This document shows positions 43,547-52,928 of a stretch of DNA of 64,000 bases, piece after piece. The stretch is from Pseudocalidococcus sp964653145 (GTDB taxonomy: Bacteria; Cyanobacteriota; Cyanobacteriia; Thermosynechococcales; Thermosynechococcaceae): positions 62,001-126,000 of the forward strand of contig CAZZCG010000001.1 in assembly GCA_964653145.1 (NCBI GenBank). Direction: 5' to 3'. A model generated the notes under the pieces. The model did no database searches. It saw nothing but the letters and a program-made list of their open reading frames with translations, and was not told the DNA's origin. Position 1 is the first letter of the stretch, and the number at the start of each line of letters is the position of its first letter. The translations under genes were made by a program, and so were the position numbers.

Positions 43547-44485
43547 ATGGCTGCCGTCCGAGTCACCTCGAATGTGGCGGAAATTGATGTTCCGACGGCT
43601 GTGGCTTTGGGCAACTTTGATGGCTTGCATTTAGGACACCAAGCAGTCATTGCGGCCCTATCCCAGGCCCCGAAGCACTGTGTCGCCTCTGTGGTCACCT
43701 TTACCCCCCATCCCCAGGCTTTTTTTTCAGGATCGCCCCGCCCCTGTTTGACCCTGCCCCAGGAAAAAGTTCCGGTTTTGGCGGGCCTGGGAATTCAGCA
43801 ACTAATTCGTTTACCGTTTACTCCAGCCCTGGCCCAACTCAGCCCCGAGGACTTTGTTCAGCAGATTTTGGTGAACCAACTCCAGGCCCAGTTTATTGCT
43901 GTGGGCTTTAACTTTGGCTTTGGGCATCGCCGCGCGGGCACAGCAACGGATCTGCAAACCCTCGCGGGGGCCTGGGGAATTCCGGTGCAGATTGTCGCGC
44001 CCCAACGGCTGGGATCTGAGCGGATCAGTAGTTCAGCCATTCGCCAGGCCTTGACGGTGGGGGATGTTCACTTGGCCGAAAAACTCTTGGGGCGACCCTA
44101 CCTCATTTCCGGCACCGTGGTTACTGGGCAAAAACTGGGGCGACAGTTGGGATTTCCAACCGCAAACTTGGGCTTGGCGACTGAGAAATTCCTACCCCGT
44201 TTCGGGGTTTATCGAGTCCTAGTCATGGGAACTTCCTTACCCAAACCGTGGCCTGGGATCCTGAATGTGGGGGTACGTCCGACCCTAGGGGGGAAAGCTG
44301 TGAGTGCAGAGGTGCATTTGTTGGAGTGGCGGGGGGATTTGTACGGGGATGTCCTTGAAGTCGCCCTCTTGGATTTTGTCCGTCCCGAGCGTCAGTTTGC
44401 AAATTTAGGTGAACTCCAGAGCCAAATTGCTGCGGATTGTCACCAGGCCCTCCAGCTTAGTCTGGGAGTTAATTCGATAACCTGA
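43547..44485 (+). CDS. ribF: Bifunctional riboflavin kinase / FAD synthetase
   Basis: 312 residues from ATG 43547 (a GTG at 43526 is a possible alternative). FMN adenylyltransferase domain: AVALGNFDGLHLGHQAVI at about 22-39 (HxGH motif), VGFNFGFGHRRAGT and RISSSAIRQAL. Riboflavin kinase domain from about 175: GQKLGRQLGFPTANL (PTAN motif) and GILNVGVRPTLGG, ending with the catalytic Glu region VHLLEWRGDLYGD. Makes FMN and FAD from riboflavin. Confidence 0.96.
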   Translation: MAAVRVTSNVAEIDVPTAVALGNFDGLHLGHQAVIAALSQAPKHCVASVVTFTPHPQAFFSGSPRPCLTLPQEKVPVLAGLGIQQLIRLPFTPALAQLSPEDFVQQILVNQLQAQFIAVGFNFGFGHRRAGTATDLQTLAGAWGIPVQIVAPQRLGSERISSSAIRQALTVGDVHLAEKLLGRPYLISGTVVTGQKLGRQLGFPTANLGLATEKFLPRFGVYRVLVMGTSLPKPWPGILNVGVRPTLGGKAVSAEVHLLEWRGDLYGDVLEVALLDFVRPERQFANLGELQSQIAADCHQALQLSLGVNSIT

Positions 44486-44592
44486 CATTAACCAAGAGGG
44501 AAAATAATGAAGGCAAATCCAATTTCCCGATTCAGGTATAAAAATATAGAATCTTGGGCAGAAGGACAGCGGAATTAAAATTTAGGGTTTAC

Positions 44593-44666
44593 CGGGCTTG
44601 GAGGGACTCGAACCCCCGACCTGCTGATCCGTAGTCAGCCGCTCTAATCCACTAAGCTACAAGCCC
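44593..44666 (-). tRNA. tRNA-Arg (anticodon ACG)
   Basis: 74 nt read on the minus strand. Acceptor stem GGGCTTG/CAAGCCC, D-arm GCTTAGTGGATTAGAGC, anticodon stem GCTGA/TCAGC around loop CTACGGA with anticodon ACG, T-arm GGGGGTTCGAGTCCCTC, discriminator G. The CCA end is not encoded. A34 would be modified to inosine for CGN decoding. Lies between ribF and the helicase-exonuclease gene. Confidence 0.96.
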
Positions 44667-44728
44667 ATAGCTTTCTCAATATACCAGATCGGTTAGGGTT
44701 GCGAAGTTAGTTTATTTAGTCCAGCACT

Positions 44729-47149
44729 ATGGTTGTTGCCCTTAATCCTGAACAAGAAGCCATTGTCCAACATTTAGAGGGGGCGATTTTGGTCTTGGCT
44801 CCGGCGGGTTCGGGAAAAACTCGGGTGTTGACGGCGCGCTTAACCCAGGCCCTGCACCATGGCTTTGCCCCCCAGGACATTCTCTGTCTGACCTTCACGA
44901 ATAGGGCGGCCCAGGAAATGCGGCAGCGGGTTAAGCAGGATATTCCCGAACTGGCGGATCAGTTGACGATTAAAACCTTTCATGGGCTCTGTGCTTGGAT
45001 TTTGCGGCAAGAGGCGGCGGCGGTTGGGCTTCCGGCAGACTTTATGGTCTTTGATGATCAGGATTGCCAGGAGTTGGTGCAGCAGATTTTTAACCTGAGT
45101 GATCGGCGGGAGGTGGCCCGATATACCGGGGAATTAATGACGGCCAAAAGTCGGGGGCAGTGGCAGGGGGGCGAAACATGGACAGATATTTTTCAAGGCC
45201 TGGGGGAGTTCTGTCGGCCGGCGGTGCAGTATCAACTGGCGATGCAGGAACGTCATGCGTTGGATTTTGCCGATTTAATTTACCAAGTACGGCGAATGTT
45301 TCGGGTGGATCCAGAGATTGCCCAGCGGTGGCAGCGGCGATTTAAGCTTTTGCAGGTGGATGAGGTGCAGGATACCCACGGCTCGGAATACGAGGTTTTG
45401 GCCCATTTGGGGCGGGGGACAGGCAATATCGCCATGATTGGAGATCTGGATCAAACCATTTTTGAGTGGCGGGGGTCGGAACCAGAGGTGATTTTGGCGG
45501 AATTTCAGCGGGAGTTTCAACCAGATGTGTATCGTTTGGCCTGGAATTATCGCTCCACCCAAGCCCTGTTATCGGCAGCGGATCACTTTGCCAATAGTTT
45601 TGCCCAGCGACAAACCCACATTATCCCAGCACCGAGTTGCCCCACGGGGGATGCACCTAGAGTTTTCCAGGCCCCCACTGCTAAGGCGGAAGCGCAATGG
45701 ATTGGAACCCAAATTCGTCAGTTAGCTTCTACTACCCCCAATTTTCAGTACAGTCGGGCCACGGTTTTAGCACGGGGTCATGCTCGCTTAAGGGAAATTA
45801 GCCAAACCTTAGCGACCATGGGGATTCCTTGTTTGACGGTGGAGCAATACGAGTTTTTTCAACGCCAAGAAGTGAAAGATGCCCTGGCCCTCGTGAGGTT
45901 GGTGTTAAACCCCTTTGATGCTACGGCGTTGCGGCGGGTTGCCCTGAAATTGATTCCCCAGGTGGGACTGAGCACGATCAATACGATTCGCCAGCAGGGC
46001 CAGGCCTGTGGGTTGTGGTTTACGGATTTGATTGATTTAGCCACCTTGGAGGAGGGGGATCCGTTTATTGGTCTGTTCCAGGCCCAGCAGTCCGGCAAAA
46101 TTATTGTCTTTGATGTGGAAACTACGGGGCTGTCGGTGTCCGAGTCGGAAGTGATTGAAATTGCTGCCAAACGCTATGATGCCGGGACTTTTACGCTGTC
46201 GTTTAATCGCTACATCCAAAATCTAAATCCGGTGTCTGAGAGTCAGGCGGTGCATGGGTATAGTGATGAGTTTTTGCAAATTCGAGGTCGTCCGGCGAAG
46301 GAAGTCTTTAAGGATTTTCAAAAATTTGCCCAGGGAGCCTATTGGATTGGCCATAATCTGGGGTTTGATATCAAAATGATTGCGGCCCATGCCCGCCGAG
46401 TTGGCCTGGAGCTAAATATTTCACGGTGGGGAGATACCCTGAATTTGGCCCATCGGTTTTTAACTGCCCCCAATTACAAACTGGCAACCCTAGCAACCCA
46501 CTGCAATCTCGCCACAACCCCCACTCACCAGGCCGATGATGATGTCCGCACTACTGTGGAATTGCTCAACTACTTATTACCCCTGACGATTCCAGGCCAG
46601 GCCCAACGACAAGCCCTAATTCAACGCTATCAACGGTTATTTTATCCCTTAGCCCGACAACTCCAACTGTGGCGAACCAATAGCGATATCCTCCGGCCTG
46701 GGGAATTGCTGCAACAAATTATTCAAGATTCAGGATTGTATCGAATCAACAGCGCACAACCCGACCGTTTAGATCACTTAAATCAACTCGTCAAGCTCTT
46801 TTATGAACGGGATCAACCGCAACTTCATCCCCACACCGCCTTGAGAGAATTGATGGAATTTACAGCCCTCACTAAAAACATTGACCGTCTATCCCAGGCC
46901 GGGAATTTGTTACCGCTAATTACGGTTCACCAGGCCAAGGGATTGGAGTTTGACCATGTGTTTGTGGCGGGGTTAACGGATGACGAGTTTCCCAATTTTA
47001 GAAGTGTTCAGGAAGGCCGACTTGAGGAAGAAAAACGCCTGTTCTATGTGGCCATGACCCGAGCGCAGAAGAATCTCTATTTAAGTTCTCACCTTGAAGA
47101 TGAACGTGGGAAAAAGTTACCGAGTCGATTTCTAGATATGTTACTTTAA
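44729..47149 (+). CDS. UvrD-like helicase with inserted DEDDh 3'-5' exonuclease domain
   Basis: 806 residues. SF1 motifs: Q motif NPEQEAIV, Walker A APAGSGKT (24-31), LTFTNRAAQEM, motif II VDEVQDTHGSEY (about 210), GDLDQTIFEWRGSEP, and near the C-terminus ITVHQAKGLEFDHVFVAG and FYVAMTRAQKNLYL. Between helicase motifs IV and V, about residues 455-620, lies an exonuclease of the DnaQ type: FDVETTGLS, HNLGFDIKM, HQADDDVRTT, giving all four metal acidic residues and His. The two activities on one chain suggest coupled unwinding and 3' trimming in repair. Downstream genes on the opposite strand begin 10 bases later. Confidence 0.92.
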   Translation: MVVALNPEQEAIVQHLEGAILVLAPAGSGKTRVLTARLTQALHHGFAPQDILCLTFTNRAAQEMRQRVKQDIPELADQLTIKTFHGLCAWILRQEAAAVGLPADFMVFDDQDCQELVQQIFNLSDRREVARYTGELMTAKSRGQWQGGETWTDIFQGLGEFCRPAVQYQLAMQERHALDFADLIYQVRRMFRVDPEIAQRWQRRFKLLQVDEVQDTHGSEYEVLAHLGRGTGNIAMIGDLDQTIFEWRGSEPEVILAEFQREFQPDVYRLAWNYRSTQALLSAADHFANSFAQRQTHIIPAPSCPTGDAPRVFQAPTAKAEAQWIGTQIRQLASTTPNFQYSRATVLARGHARLREISQTLATMGIPCLTVEQYEFFQRQEVKDALALVRLVLNPFDATALRRVALKLIPQVGLSTINTIRQQGQACGLWFTDLIDLATLEEGDPFIGLFQAQQSGKIIVFDVETTGLSVSESEVIEIAAKRYDAGTFTLSFNRYIQNLNPVSESQAVHGYSDEFLQIRGRPAKEVFKDFQKFAQGAYWIGHNLGFDIKMIAAHARRVGLELNISRWGDTLNLAHRFLTAPNYKLATLATHCNLATTPTHQADDDVRTTVELLNYLLPLTIPGQAQRQALIQRYQRLFYPLARQLQLWRTNSDILRPGELLQQIIQDSGLYRINSAQPDRLDHLNQLVKLFYERDQPQLHPHTALRELMEFTALTKNIDRLSQAGNLLPLITVHQAKGLEFDHVFVAGLTDDEFPNFRSVQEGRLEEEKRLFYVAMTRAQKNLYLSSHLEDERGKKLPSRFLDMLL

Positions 47150-47159
47150 CTAATTCTAA

Positions 47160-47885
47160 CTAGAAATAAACTTTAATAGACCGAAGATGAGTTATAAAAC
47201 TGTTCAAATTTCTAGAACCGCTTAATCTGTACTTTTCAATAAAATCATCTATGCTCTCAAAAGGTCGAAGTCCAACGATTTTATTGGCAATTGCAGTCCC
47301 GATATTTGGAATTGCACGAAGCTCAGAAAATGTACAAGTGTTTAAGTTTATTGACTCCAATTCAGTACTGACTTTTTTCGATCTACTTGAAGATGATGTA
47401 TTATTCAGCTTTTCAAGAATTTGATTTAACTTTTCTTGTGTTTCCTTCTGATGATTTTCAAGATTAATTTCGAGTCGCTCAATTTTATATTCTAGTGCAG
47501 AAACTTCTCTTGTTTCGGTTAATGACAAAAGCTTTGACATTACGGATTTAAGTTTGAATTCTTGTTCCTCACTTAAATCGAAAAACCAGGCCCATAAGTT
47601 ATCGATTTTCAACTCTTTTGCAGCAAGATAATACTCAAAGCCAGTTAAAATCTCATAATTTGCATCTCCATATTGATCTCGAACTATCTTGGTGACTAAT
47701 GGAATTAAGTTTCCTTTATATTCACGCATTGAATTAAGGGCAGTTTCTTTTTGGGTTGCTGATAAAGATCGAGTTTGTTCTTCTGTTGGAACAATAATTA
47801 AATCTAAATGAATTGTGCCATGATTAGTTTCCTGAATTTCCAGATACTTGGATATTTCTCTAATTCTTTCTTCTTTGTTGCTCAT
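47160..47885 (-). CDS. ParB-like protein with coiled coil and C-terminal helix-hairpin-helix
   Basis: 241 residues. Residues about 25-115 look like a ParB/Srx N-terminal domain: IHLDLIIVPTEEQ, GNLIPLVTKIVRD, YEILTGFEYYLAAKELKIDNLWAWF. The position of the ParB CTP-binding GERRxRA box is occupied by TGFEYYLAA (81-89), so the Arg residues are missing. A coiled coil follows (about 128-162). Residues about 178-241 form a ComEA-like helix-hairpin-helix (INLNTCTFSELRAIPNIGTAIANKI), replacing the usual ParB DNA-binding and dimer domains. It is AT-rich. The gene is 11 bases after the ParA fusion; joint function likely but unknown. Confidence 0.75.
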   Translation of the reverse strand: MSNKEERIREISKYLEIQETNHGTIHLDLIIVPTEEQTRSLSATQKETALNSMREYKGNLIPLVTKIVRDQYGDANYEILTGFEYYLAAKELKIDNLWAWFFDLSEEQEFKLKSVMSKLLSLTETREVSALEYKIERLEINLENHQKETQEKLNQILEKLNNTSSSSRSKKVSTELESINLNTCTFSELRAIPNIGTAIANKIVGLRPFESIDDFIEKYRLSGSRNLNSFITHLRSIKVYF

Positions 47886-47896
47886 AAATCTAAGTT

Positions 47897-49303
47897 TTAA
47901 CTTGCTTGAGGTGACGATTTAATCAAATGTTTTGCTAAATTTTCATATCGCTCCATTGCTCGATCTGCATATCCTTTACTACTACTAGTCAAACTGTCAT
48001 AGAAGCCAGAATCAAAGATTGGCCTTGAGGCATCAGTTGCATTTGGAATAACCACTAATCTTGGAATCCATGTCTCTTCAGGGAATAGAGGCGCAGTTTC
48101 TTGAGCCCGATTCATTGTCTTGAAAATTTCTTGCCGCATATTCTCATTGACTACGGAAGCTCCTTGATCATACATACTGACTGCCACGCCTAATACTTTC
48201 AATGGATCTTCGAGGCCTTCGGCAATACGAGCAACCCGATCCAGAACATACTCAAGGGCACGAACGGGATAGGGAGATAATTGAGTTGGGATCAATACTC
48301 CATTAGAGCCAACTAAGGAGATTATGTTTACTTTTCCAAAGGAAGGAGGGGGATCAATCAGGACAAAATCATAGGGATTATCTCTTAATTTACGTTTAAG
48401 GACTCGATCGACGTCCGCTGTACTAATTAATTGTGGCTCTAGGTAACTTAACCTCAAGTGAGAAGGAATTAAATCCAAATAAAAGTCTTTATATTTTTTT
48501 CTTACTTTTGTCTCTTCAATGGTGGTTTTTGGTTCAAGTAATAAATTAGCAATATCCTTTTTATTCTGTTTTTCAATATCTTCGAGTGGATCAATTGCTA
48601 ATCCAGTTGTCAAATTCGCCTGTGCATCTATATCTATCAATAGGACTTTTTTACCCAATTTTGCTAAGGCAGCACCGAGGTTTATTGTTAATGTTGTTTT
48701 ACCCACGCCACCTTTGTAATTAAAAACTGTGATGATCATTTTCTGGGTCTCTATGTTGGATAGATTTGCTGACTTGGCCTGGGGATAGACCTTATAAACG
48801 ACATTACTAAATTGAGTATAGGCCTGCTGTTGTCTTTGATACAGGTGATGAATAAAGCGTAGTGCAGTTTTTCGTTGAAGCAGCCCAAAGAGTTTTTTGA
48901 AATCATCGGCATCTTGATTCAGTGATAGTGTTTGAATTAATTGCGGGGCCTGGGGTTGATGAAAATTGAAGTAATAAAGGTGCCAGTCTCGACCATTGGT
49001 GAGCAGTCCAAAAAGGGCTTTTGTTTTGTGTAAATAAGTCTTAAGTTGACCACTTTGATATTGAATCTTGACATTTGGGGCTTTGGCTTCGATGACTAAA
49101 AACGGAAAATCAGGAATTTTAGAATTAGCAGGACTGACGATAAAATCCGGTTTAGCATTGCCAATTGAACCCTGTGCCCGCCAATCATTGGCCCCGTATC
49201 CTAAAATTTTGAGAACCTCGCCAATGACCTTTTGTTCAATATCCGCTTCTGTTTGGCAGTCTTGGACTAGTTTCAGTAACTTGGCAACAAATTCACGACT
49301 CAT
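47897..49303 (-). CDS. Nuclease (HSDR_N-like)-ParA ATPase fusion
   Basis: 468 residues. N-terminal domain (about 1-165): WRAQGSIGNAKPDFIVSP with D53, then FLVIEAKAPNVK with E72 and K74, the PD-(D/E)xK pattern of type I restriction R-subunit N-termini and DUF-type nucleases; LKTYLHKTKALFGLLTNGRDW also fits. From about 188 a ParA/MinD ATPase: FNYKGGVGKTTLTINLG (deviant Walker A, 197-203), VLLIDIDAQANLT, and FVLIDPPPS (Walker B, D317). No plasmid replication genes are nearby. AT-rich relative to neighbours, so possibly acquired. The fusion plus the partner may be a defence or DNA-segregation module. Confidence 0.8.
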   Translation of the reverse strand: MSREFVAKLLKLVQDCQTEADIEQKVIGEVLKILGYGANDWRAQGSIGNAKPDFIVSPANSKIPDFPFLVIEAKAPNVKIQYQSGQLKTYLHKTKALFGLLTNGRDWHLYYFNFHQPQAPQLIQTLSLNQDADDFKKLFGLLQRKTALRFIHHLYQRQQQAYTQFSNVVYKVYPQAKSANLSNIETQKMIITVFNYKGGVGKTTLTINLGAALAKLGKKVLLIDIDAQANLTTGLAIDPLEDIEKQNKKDIANLLLEPKTTIEETKVRKKYKDFYLDLIPSHLRLSYLEPQLISTADVDRVLKRKLRDNPYDFVLIDPPPSFGKVNIISLVGSNGVLIPTQLSPYPVRALEYVLDRVARIAEGLEDPLKVLGVAVSMYDQGASVVNENMRQEIFKTMNRAQETAPLFPEETWIPRLVVIPNATDASRPIFDSGFYDSLTSSSKGYADRAMERYENLAKHLIKSSPQAS

Positions 49304-49409
49304 ACTTGAGGATTAGCTTTGAACGACACCAACCCCAAAATTACATAAAATCTTGACCACTACCAAATAAAGAACTTGTTCTAGCGATCCAGGCCTGGGA
49401 AATGGTCAG

Positions 49410-50501
49410 CTATGTTTTAGCCAACTGAAATGTAATGCCACTGTAGAGTTGAAATGCATGATCCCAATAGCACTCATCCCTACGAAATAAATCAAGATGG
49501 GGGGTAATGTTCTTCAACAGTTCAACCTGATCCAGCACCGTCTCCGCAAAGGCTGTGAACTCATTCCAAACTTTGGCATTTGGGCAATAGTGATTAAACA
49601 CACCCATTAGTTGCCGCCAATGGGCCCAAGAGGTTTCTTGATCCGCTGCGACCGATGATGCCACCTGTGAACTCAGGTCAATCCCCCGATTGAATTGATA
49701 GTTTCCCCGATAAAAGCGCAAGATTGTCTTCCGTTTGGGTAAATGCAGATCGCAACATTGGGCATGGTCTTGGACTTGTTCTTTGTAAACCGTTTTCCCC
49801 CGCGCATCCCGATCCACCACAGTTTCATAAATCGGTAATAGCCCTTCTACCCGTTGCGCCACATCCGCCCAATCGAATTCAAAAACCTCCTGCGCCACCT
49901 GACCACTAGCCCCTCCCCAACAGGCCTGGGCCCTCGGACTGAGTTGTTCCAAATAGCGAACCTCTAGCACCTGAATCTGATCAATCGGTTCTAGTCCAAC
50001 CCAAAATGCCGGAATTCCACTGGCCTGGAGCTCTTGCCCGTACACCGCTAATTCTGCTAACAAGCCTGTCCGAAAGTACCGCCAACCCCGACTTGGTAAG
50101 AGCATCCGAGCAGCATAGGGTTCCATCTGCATAATCCGGGCCAAATGACGGGCTAATTCCCCTTTGACTTCCGAATTTGAAACTGCCTCCAAAATTAAGA
50201 CACCGCGTTCGTCCGCATCCGGGGCCTGGGTGACTGTAGCTAGGGCATGGGCCCGTTTTTGTTGGCGAATTTTGGCAATCCGTTCCAGGCCTTGGCGGGC
50301 TCTCAGGGTAATTTTGGGGCCACACTCTTGGCGGAGTAACTCCCGATAGCGGTTTTCGGCCCCATCCAAGTCGGCTTTTTTTTCCGCTAACCAGGCCTGG
50401 CACAGTTGAACGGGCAATTGTTCCGGGGGGAGTTGTTGCAGCAGGGCCTCGGCCTGGGTTAAGTCGCCGGCCTCCAAAGCAGCCATCACAGACGGAATCA
50501 T
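49410..50501 (-). CDS. TPR-like cyanobacterial protein, function unknown
   Basis: 363 residues, soluble, no signal. The N-terminus MIPSVMAALEAGDLTQAEALLQQLP and QLCQAWLAEKKADLDGAENRYRELLRQEC looks like two TPR-type helix pairs. The rest is unrecognised: YFRTGLLAELAVYGQELQASGIPAFWVGL, then RKTILRFYRGNYQFNRGIDLSS. Separate from the AT-rich module by 106 bases. Composition and HIP-like decamers (50391) match the core genome. Confidence 0.55.
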   Translation of the reverse strand: MIPSVMAALEAGDLTQAEALLQQLPPEQLPVQLCQAWLAEKKADLDGAENRYRELLRQECGPKITLRARQGLERIAKIRQQKRAHALATVTQAPDADERGVLILEAVSNSEVKGELARHLARIMQMEPYAARMLLPSRGWRYFRTGLLAELAVYGQELQASGIPAFWVGLEPIDQIQVLEVRYLEQLSPRAQACWGGASGQVAQEVFEFDWADVAQRVEGLLPIYETVVDRDARGKTVYKEQVQDHAQCCDLHLPKRKTILRFYRGNYQFNRGIDLSSQVASSVAADQETSWAHWRQLMGVFNHYCPNAKVWNEFTAFAETVLDQVELLKNITPHLDLFRRDECYWDHAFQLYSGITFQLAKT

Positions 50502-50680
50502 ACGTTACTGTTCCCCCAAAACTCCCAAAATGGCGTGCAGTGGCAAGTGAGACAGGGATGCAACTGGGCTAAGGCAAATCCAATGCTCTGATTTTAGGCG
50601 GAATACCTGGCCTGGAAAAGTCCTCGCCAATACCACAGTCTGACAGTCCAAGGATGCCCCAGAAAGCTTCACGGTAAACT

Positions 50681-52891
50681 ATGAGCAGCCCACAGCCCCG
50701 GCGAGCAAGCATTGGCCAGTTGAGATCCATGCCCCTATCCAGTTTTGATACCCAACTCCAGCAGGTTCGCCATCTTCTGATTCTTGAGGATGAACGCGGC
50801 CGCCGCACCATTCCCCTGGAAACCGCCACCTACACCATTGGTCGCGATCCCACCAACTCCATCGTCGTCAACTCCAAACTGGTTTCCCGCCAACACGCCA
50901 TTCTGCTCCGGGTAACCGCCCCAGACTCCCCCAACCATATTTTTCGGATTGTCGATGGGGACCTTCAGGGTAAACGCAGCACCAACGGAATTTTGGTCAA
51001 CGGTCAACGAAAATTTTCCCAGGATCTATGCCACGGTGACATGATTTCCCTCGCGGGAGATGTGAAAGCCCGGTATTTCAACTTCCAAAACATGACCGAT
51101 GACGAGTTTGGCGGTTTTTGCGAAAATTCTGAAATCCTGGGGTTCATTTCTAAAACCAGTAATCCCTACACCACCCTTGTCCCCTCCGATAAAGCTGCGG
51201 AACTGGCGGAATTTAGTGAAGCGGCCCTCGTGCGTTTGGCCTCCTACCCCGAACTGACCCCAGATCCGATTTTAGAAATTGACCTCAAGGGTTCGATTAC
51301 CTATGTCAACCCCGCCGCAGTCATGGAATTTAAAAACCTTCAGACCCTGGGCATGCAGCACCCGATCCTTCAGGGATTACAGGAATTGGTGGCCCAGCGC
51401 CAAAACCCTAGCGCTAAAGTCCGCATTCGGGAAGTGGAAATTGAGGATCGCATCTATGAGCAGTCCATCCACTACATCCATGAAAGCGAACTAATCCGCA
51501 CCTATGTCAGTGACATTACCGAACGCAAACGGGCTGAAGAACAACTCCGCCAACAGGCCCAACGGGAAGCGGTGATCAACCGGATCATCCAGGCCATGCG
51601 AACAACCATGGTGGCCCCAGAGGTGTTGCAAATTACCGCCAATCTCCTCCTGGAAGCCCTGGGAGCCAGCTATTGTTTAATTGCTCCGGGACAAACCGCC
51701 GCCACGATCCTCGCCCAGGCTAGCACCTTAAGGGATCACCCCTCACCCGAACTCCAGGACTTTCACCAAATCTGTGGTCAGGTCTATGACGATGCCCTGC
51801 AGGGGGGACAGCAGCTTTTACTCTGGCCCAACAGCCCGGATTTTCCCCCAACCCTCCAGACCCTCTTTAGGGCTCTCAACCTCCACACCATTTTGATTAC
51901 GCCCCTGATCTACATGAACCGTTACTTGGGCAATATCACTCTTTTGCAGACCAATGAGAACGCCAAATCCTTTCACAGCCTGGCCTGGAAAAAAACTACC
52001 CCAAGTCAAAACACCCCCAGTTGGCAGTATGAGGACCTCAGCCTGGTGAAAATCATTGCTGACCAATGTGCCCTCGCAATTCATCAAGCCCACCTATACC
52101 AACAGGTGCAAAACCTGAACGCGGATCTGGAACGACAGGTGGCCGAACGCACAGCGGAACTCCTGCAAAAAATGCAAGAACTGGAACAACTTAATGCCCT
52201 CAAGGATGACTTTTTAAGCACGGTCTCCCACGAACTCCGCACCCCCATGGCCAACATCAAAATGGCGATTCATATGCTGCGGCAATTCCCCCTGGAAAAA
52301 CGCCAAGAACGCTATTTGGAAATCCTGGCCCACGAATGTCATCGGGAAACGGAACTGATCAATGATCTGCTGGATCTCCAACGCCTAGAGGCTCGTCCCA
52401 CCCCCGTCGCCCAGGAAGTGATTGATTTAACCGAGTGGATACCAATGGTTGTGGAGCCCTTTCGGAATCGGATGCACCAGCGGCACCAAGTTTTGGAGTT
52501 GACCCTGTCCCCTGGCTTGCCCCCCTTGACCACGAACCGCCATGGCCTGGAGCGGGTTATCGTTGAACTCCTGAATAATGCCTGCAAATACACCCCGGAT
52601 TATGGTCACATTGGCCTGGTCATTAGCCAACAAAGTCAACCGGACGCAATACAATTGGCCGTCACCAACCCCTCGGAAATTCCCGAAACGGCCCTGCCCC
52701 GGATTTTTGATAAGTTTTATCGGGTTCCCAATGCGGATCCCTGGAAACAAGGCGGCACTGGCCTGGGGTTAGCCCTTGTGAAAAAGCTGGTCGAACAACT
52801 CCAAGGGCAAATTTCTGTCCACAGCCAGGCCGGACTAACCACCTTTACGGTGATCATTCCCAGGGACGTTCCCCTATTGAAGTTTGTTTAA
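50681..52891 (+). CDS. FHA-PAS-GAF sensor histidine kinase
   Basis: 736 residues. FHA domain at about 35-135: YTIGRDPTNSIVVNSKLVSRQHA and GKRSTNGILVNG, with the conserved Arg, Ser and His for phospho-Thr binding. PAS-like part at about 175-285 (DPILEIDLKGSITYVNPAAV), GAF-like part at about 300-480, then HisKA with DDFLSTVSHELRTPMANIK (His at about 517) and HATPase with IVELLNNACKYTPDYGHIG and GGTGLGLALVKKLVEQ. No membrane segment, so a cytoplasmic sensor. No response regulator is adjacent. ATG start 50681; M17 is an alternative. Confidence 0.9.
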   Translation: MSSPQPRRASIGQLRSMPLSSFDTQLQQVRHLLILEDERGRRTIPLETATYTIGRDPTNSIVVNSKLVSRQHAILLRVTAPDSPNHIFRIVDGDLQGKRSTNGILVNGQRKFSQDLCHGDMISLAGDVKARYFNFQNMTDDEFGGFCENSEILGFISKTSNPYTTLVPSDKAAELAEFSEAALVRLASYPELTPDPILEIDLKGSITYVNPAAVMEFKNLQTLGMQHPILQGLQELVAQRQNPSAKVRIREVEIEDRIYEQSIHYIHESELIRTYVSDITERKRAEEQLRQQAQREAVINRIIQAMRTTMVAPEVLQITANLLLEALGASYCLIAPGQTAATILAQASTLRDHPSPELQDFHQICGQVYDDALQGGQQLLLWPNSPDFPPTLQTLFRALNLHTILITPLIYMNRYLGNITLLQTNENAKSFHSLAWKKTTPSQNTPSWQYEDLSLVKIIADQCALAIHQAHLYQQVQNLNADLERQVAERTAELLQKMQELEQLNALKDDFLSTVSHELRTPMANIKMAIHMLRQFPLEKRQERYLEILAHECHRETELINDLLDLQRLEARPTPVAQEVIDLTEWIPMVVEPFRNRMHQRHQVLELTLSPGLPPLTTNRHGLERVIVELLNNACKYTPDYGHIGLVISQQSQPDAIQLAVTNPSEIPETALPRIFDKFYRVPNADPWKQGGTGLGLALVKKLVEQLQGQISVHSQAGLTTFTVIIPRDVPLLKFV

Positions 52892-52928
52892 TGAGGGCAA
52901 AGGGGGCTGATTAATTTACTAGCAGGGC

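Noticed and set aside
44593..47160. tRNA-Arg as attachment site for an integrated element
   Set aside because: The tRNA is 2.5 kb from the AT-rich module, a core-like helicase gene lies between, and no direct repeat of the tRNA end or integrase was seen.
47160..49303. Module as an ordinary plasmid partition operon
   Set aside because: No replication gene, no centromere-like repeats seen, and both proteins carry unusual extra domains.
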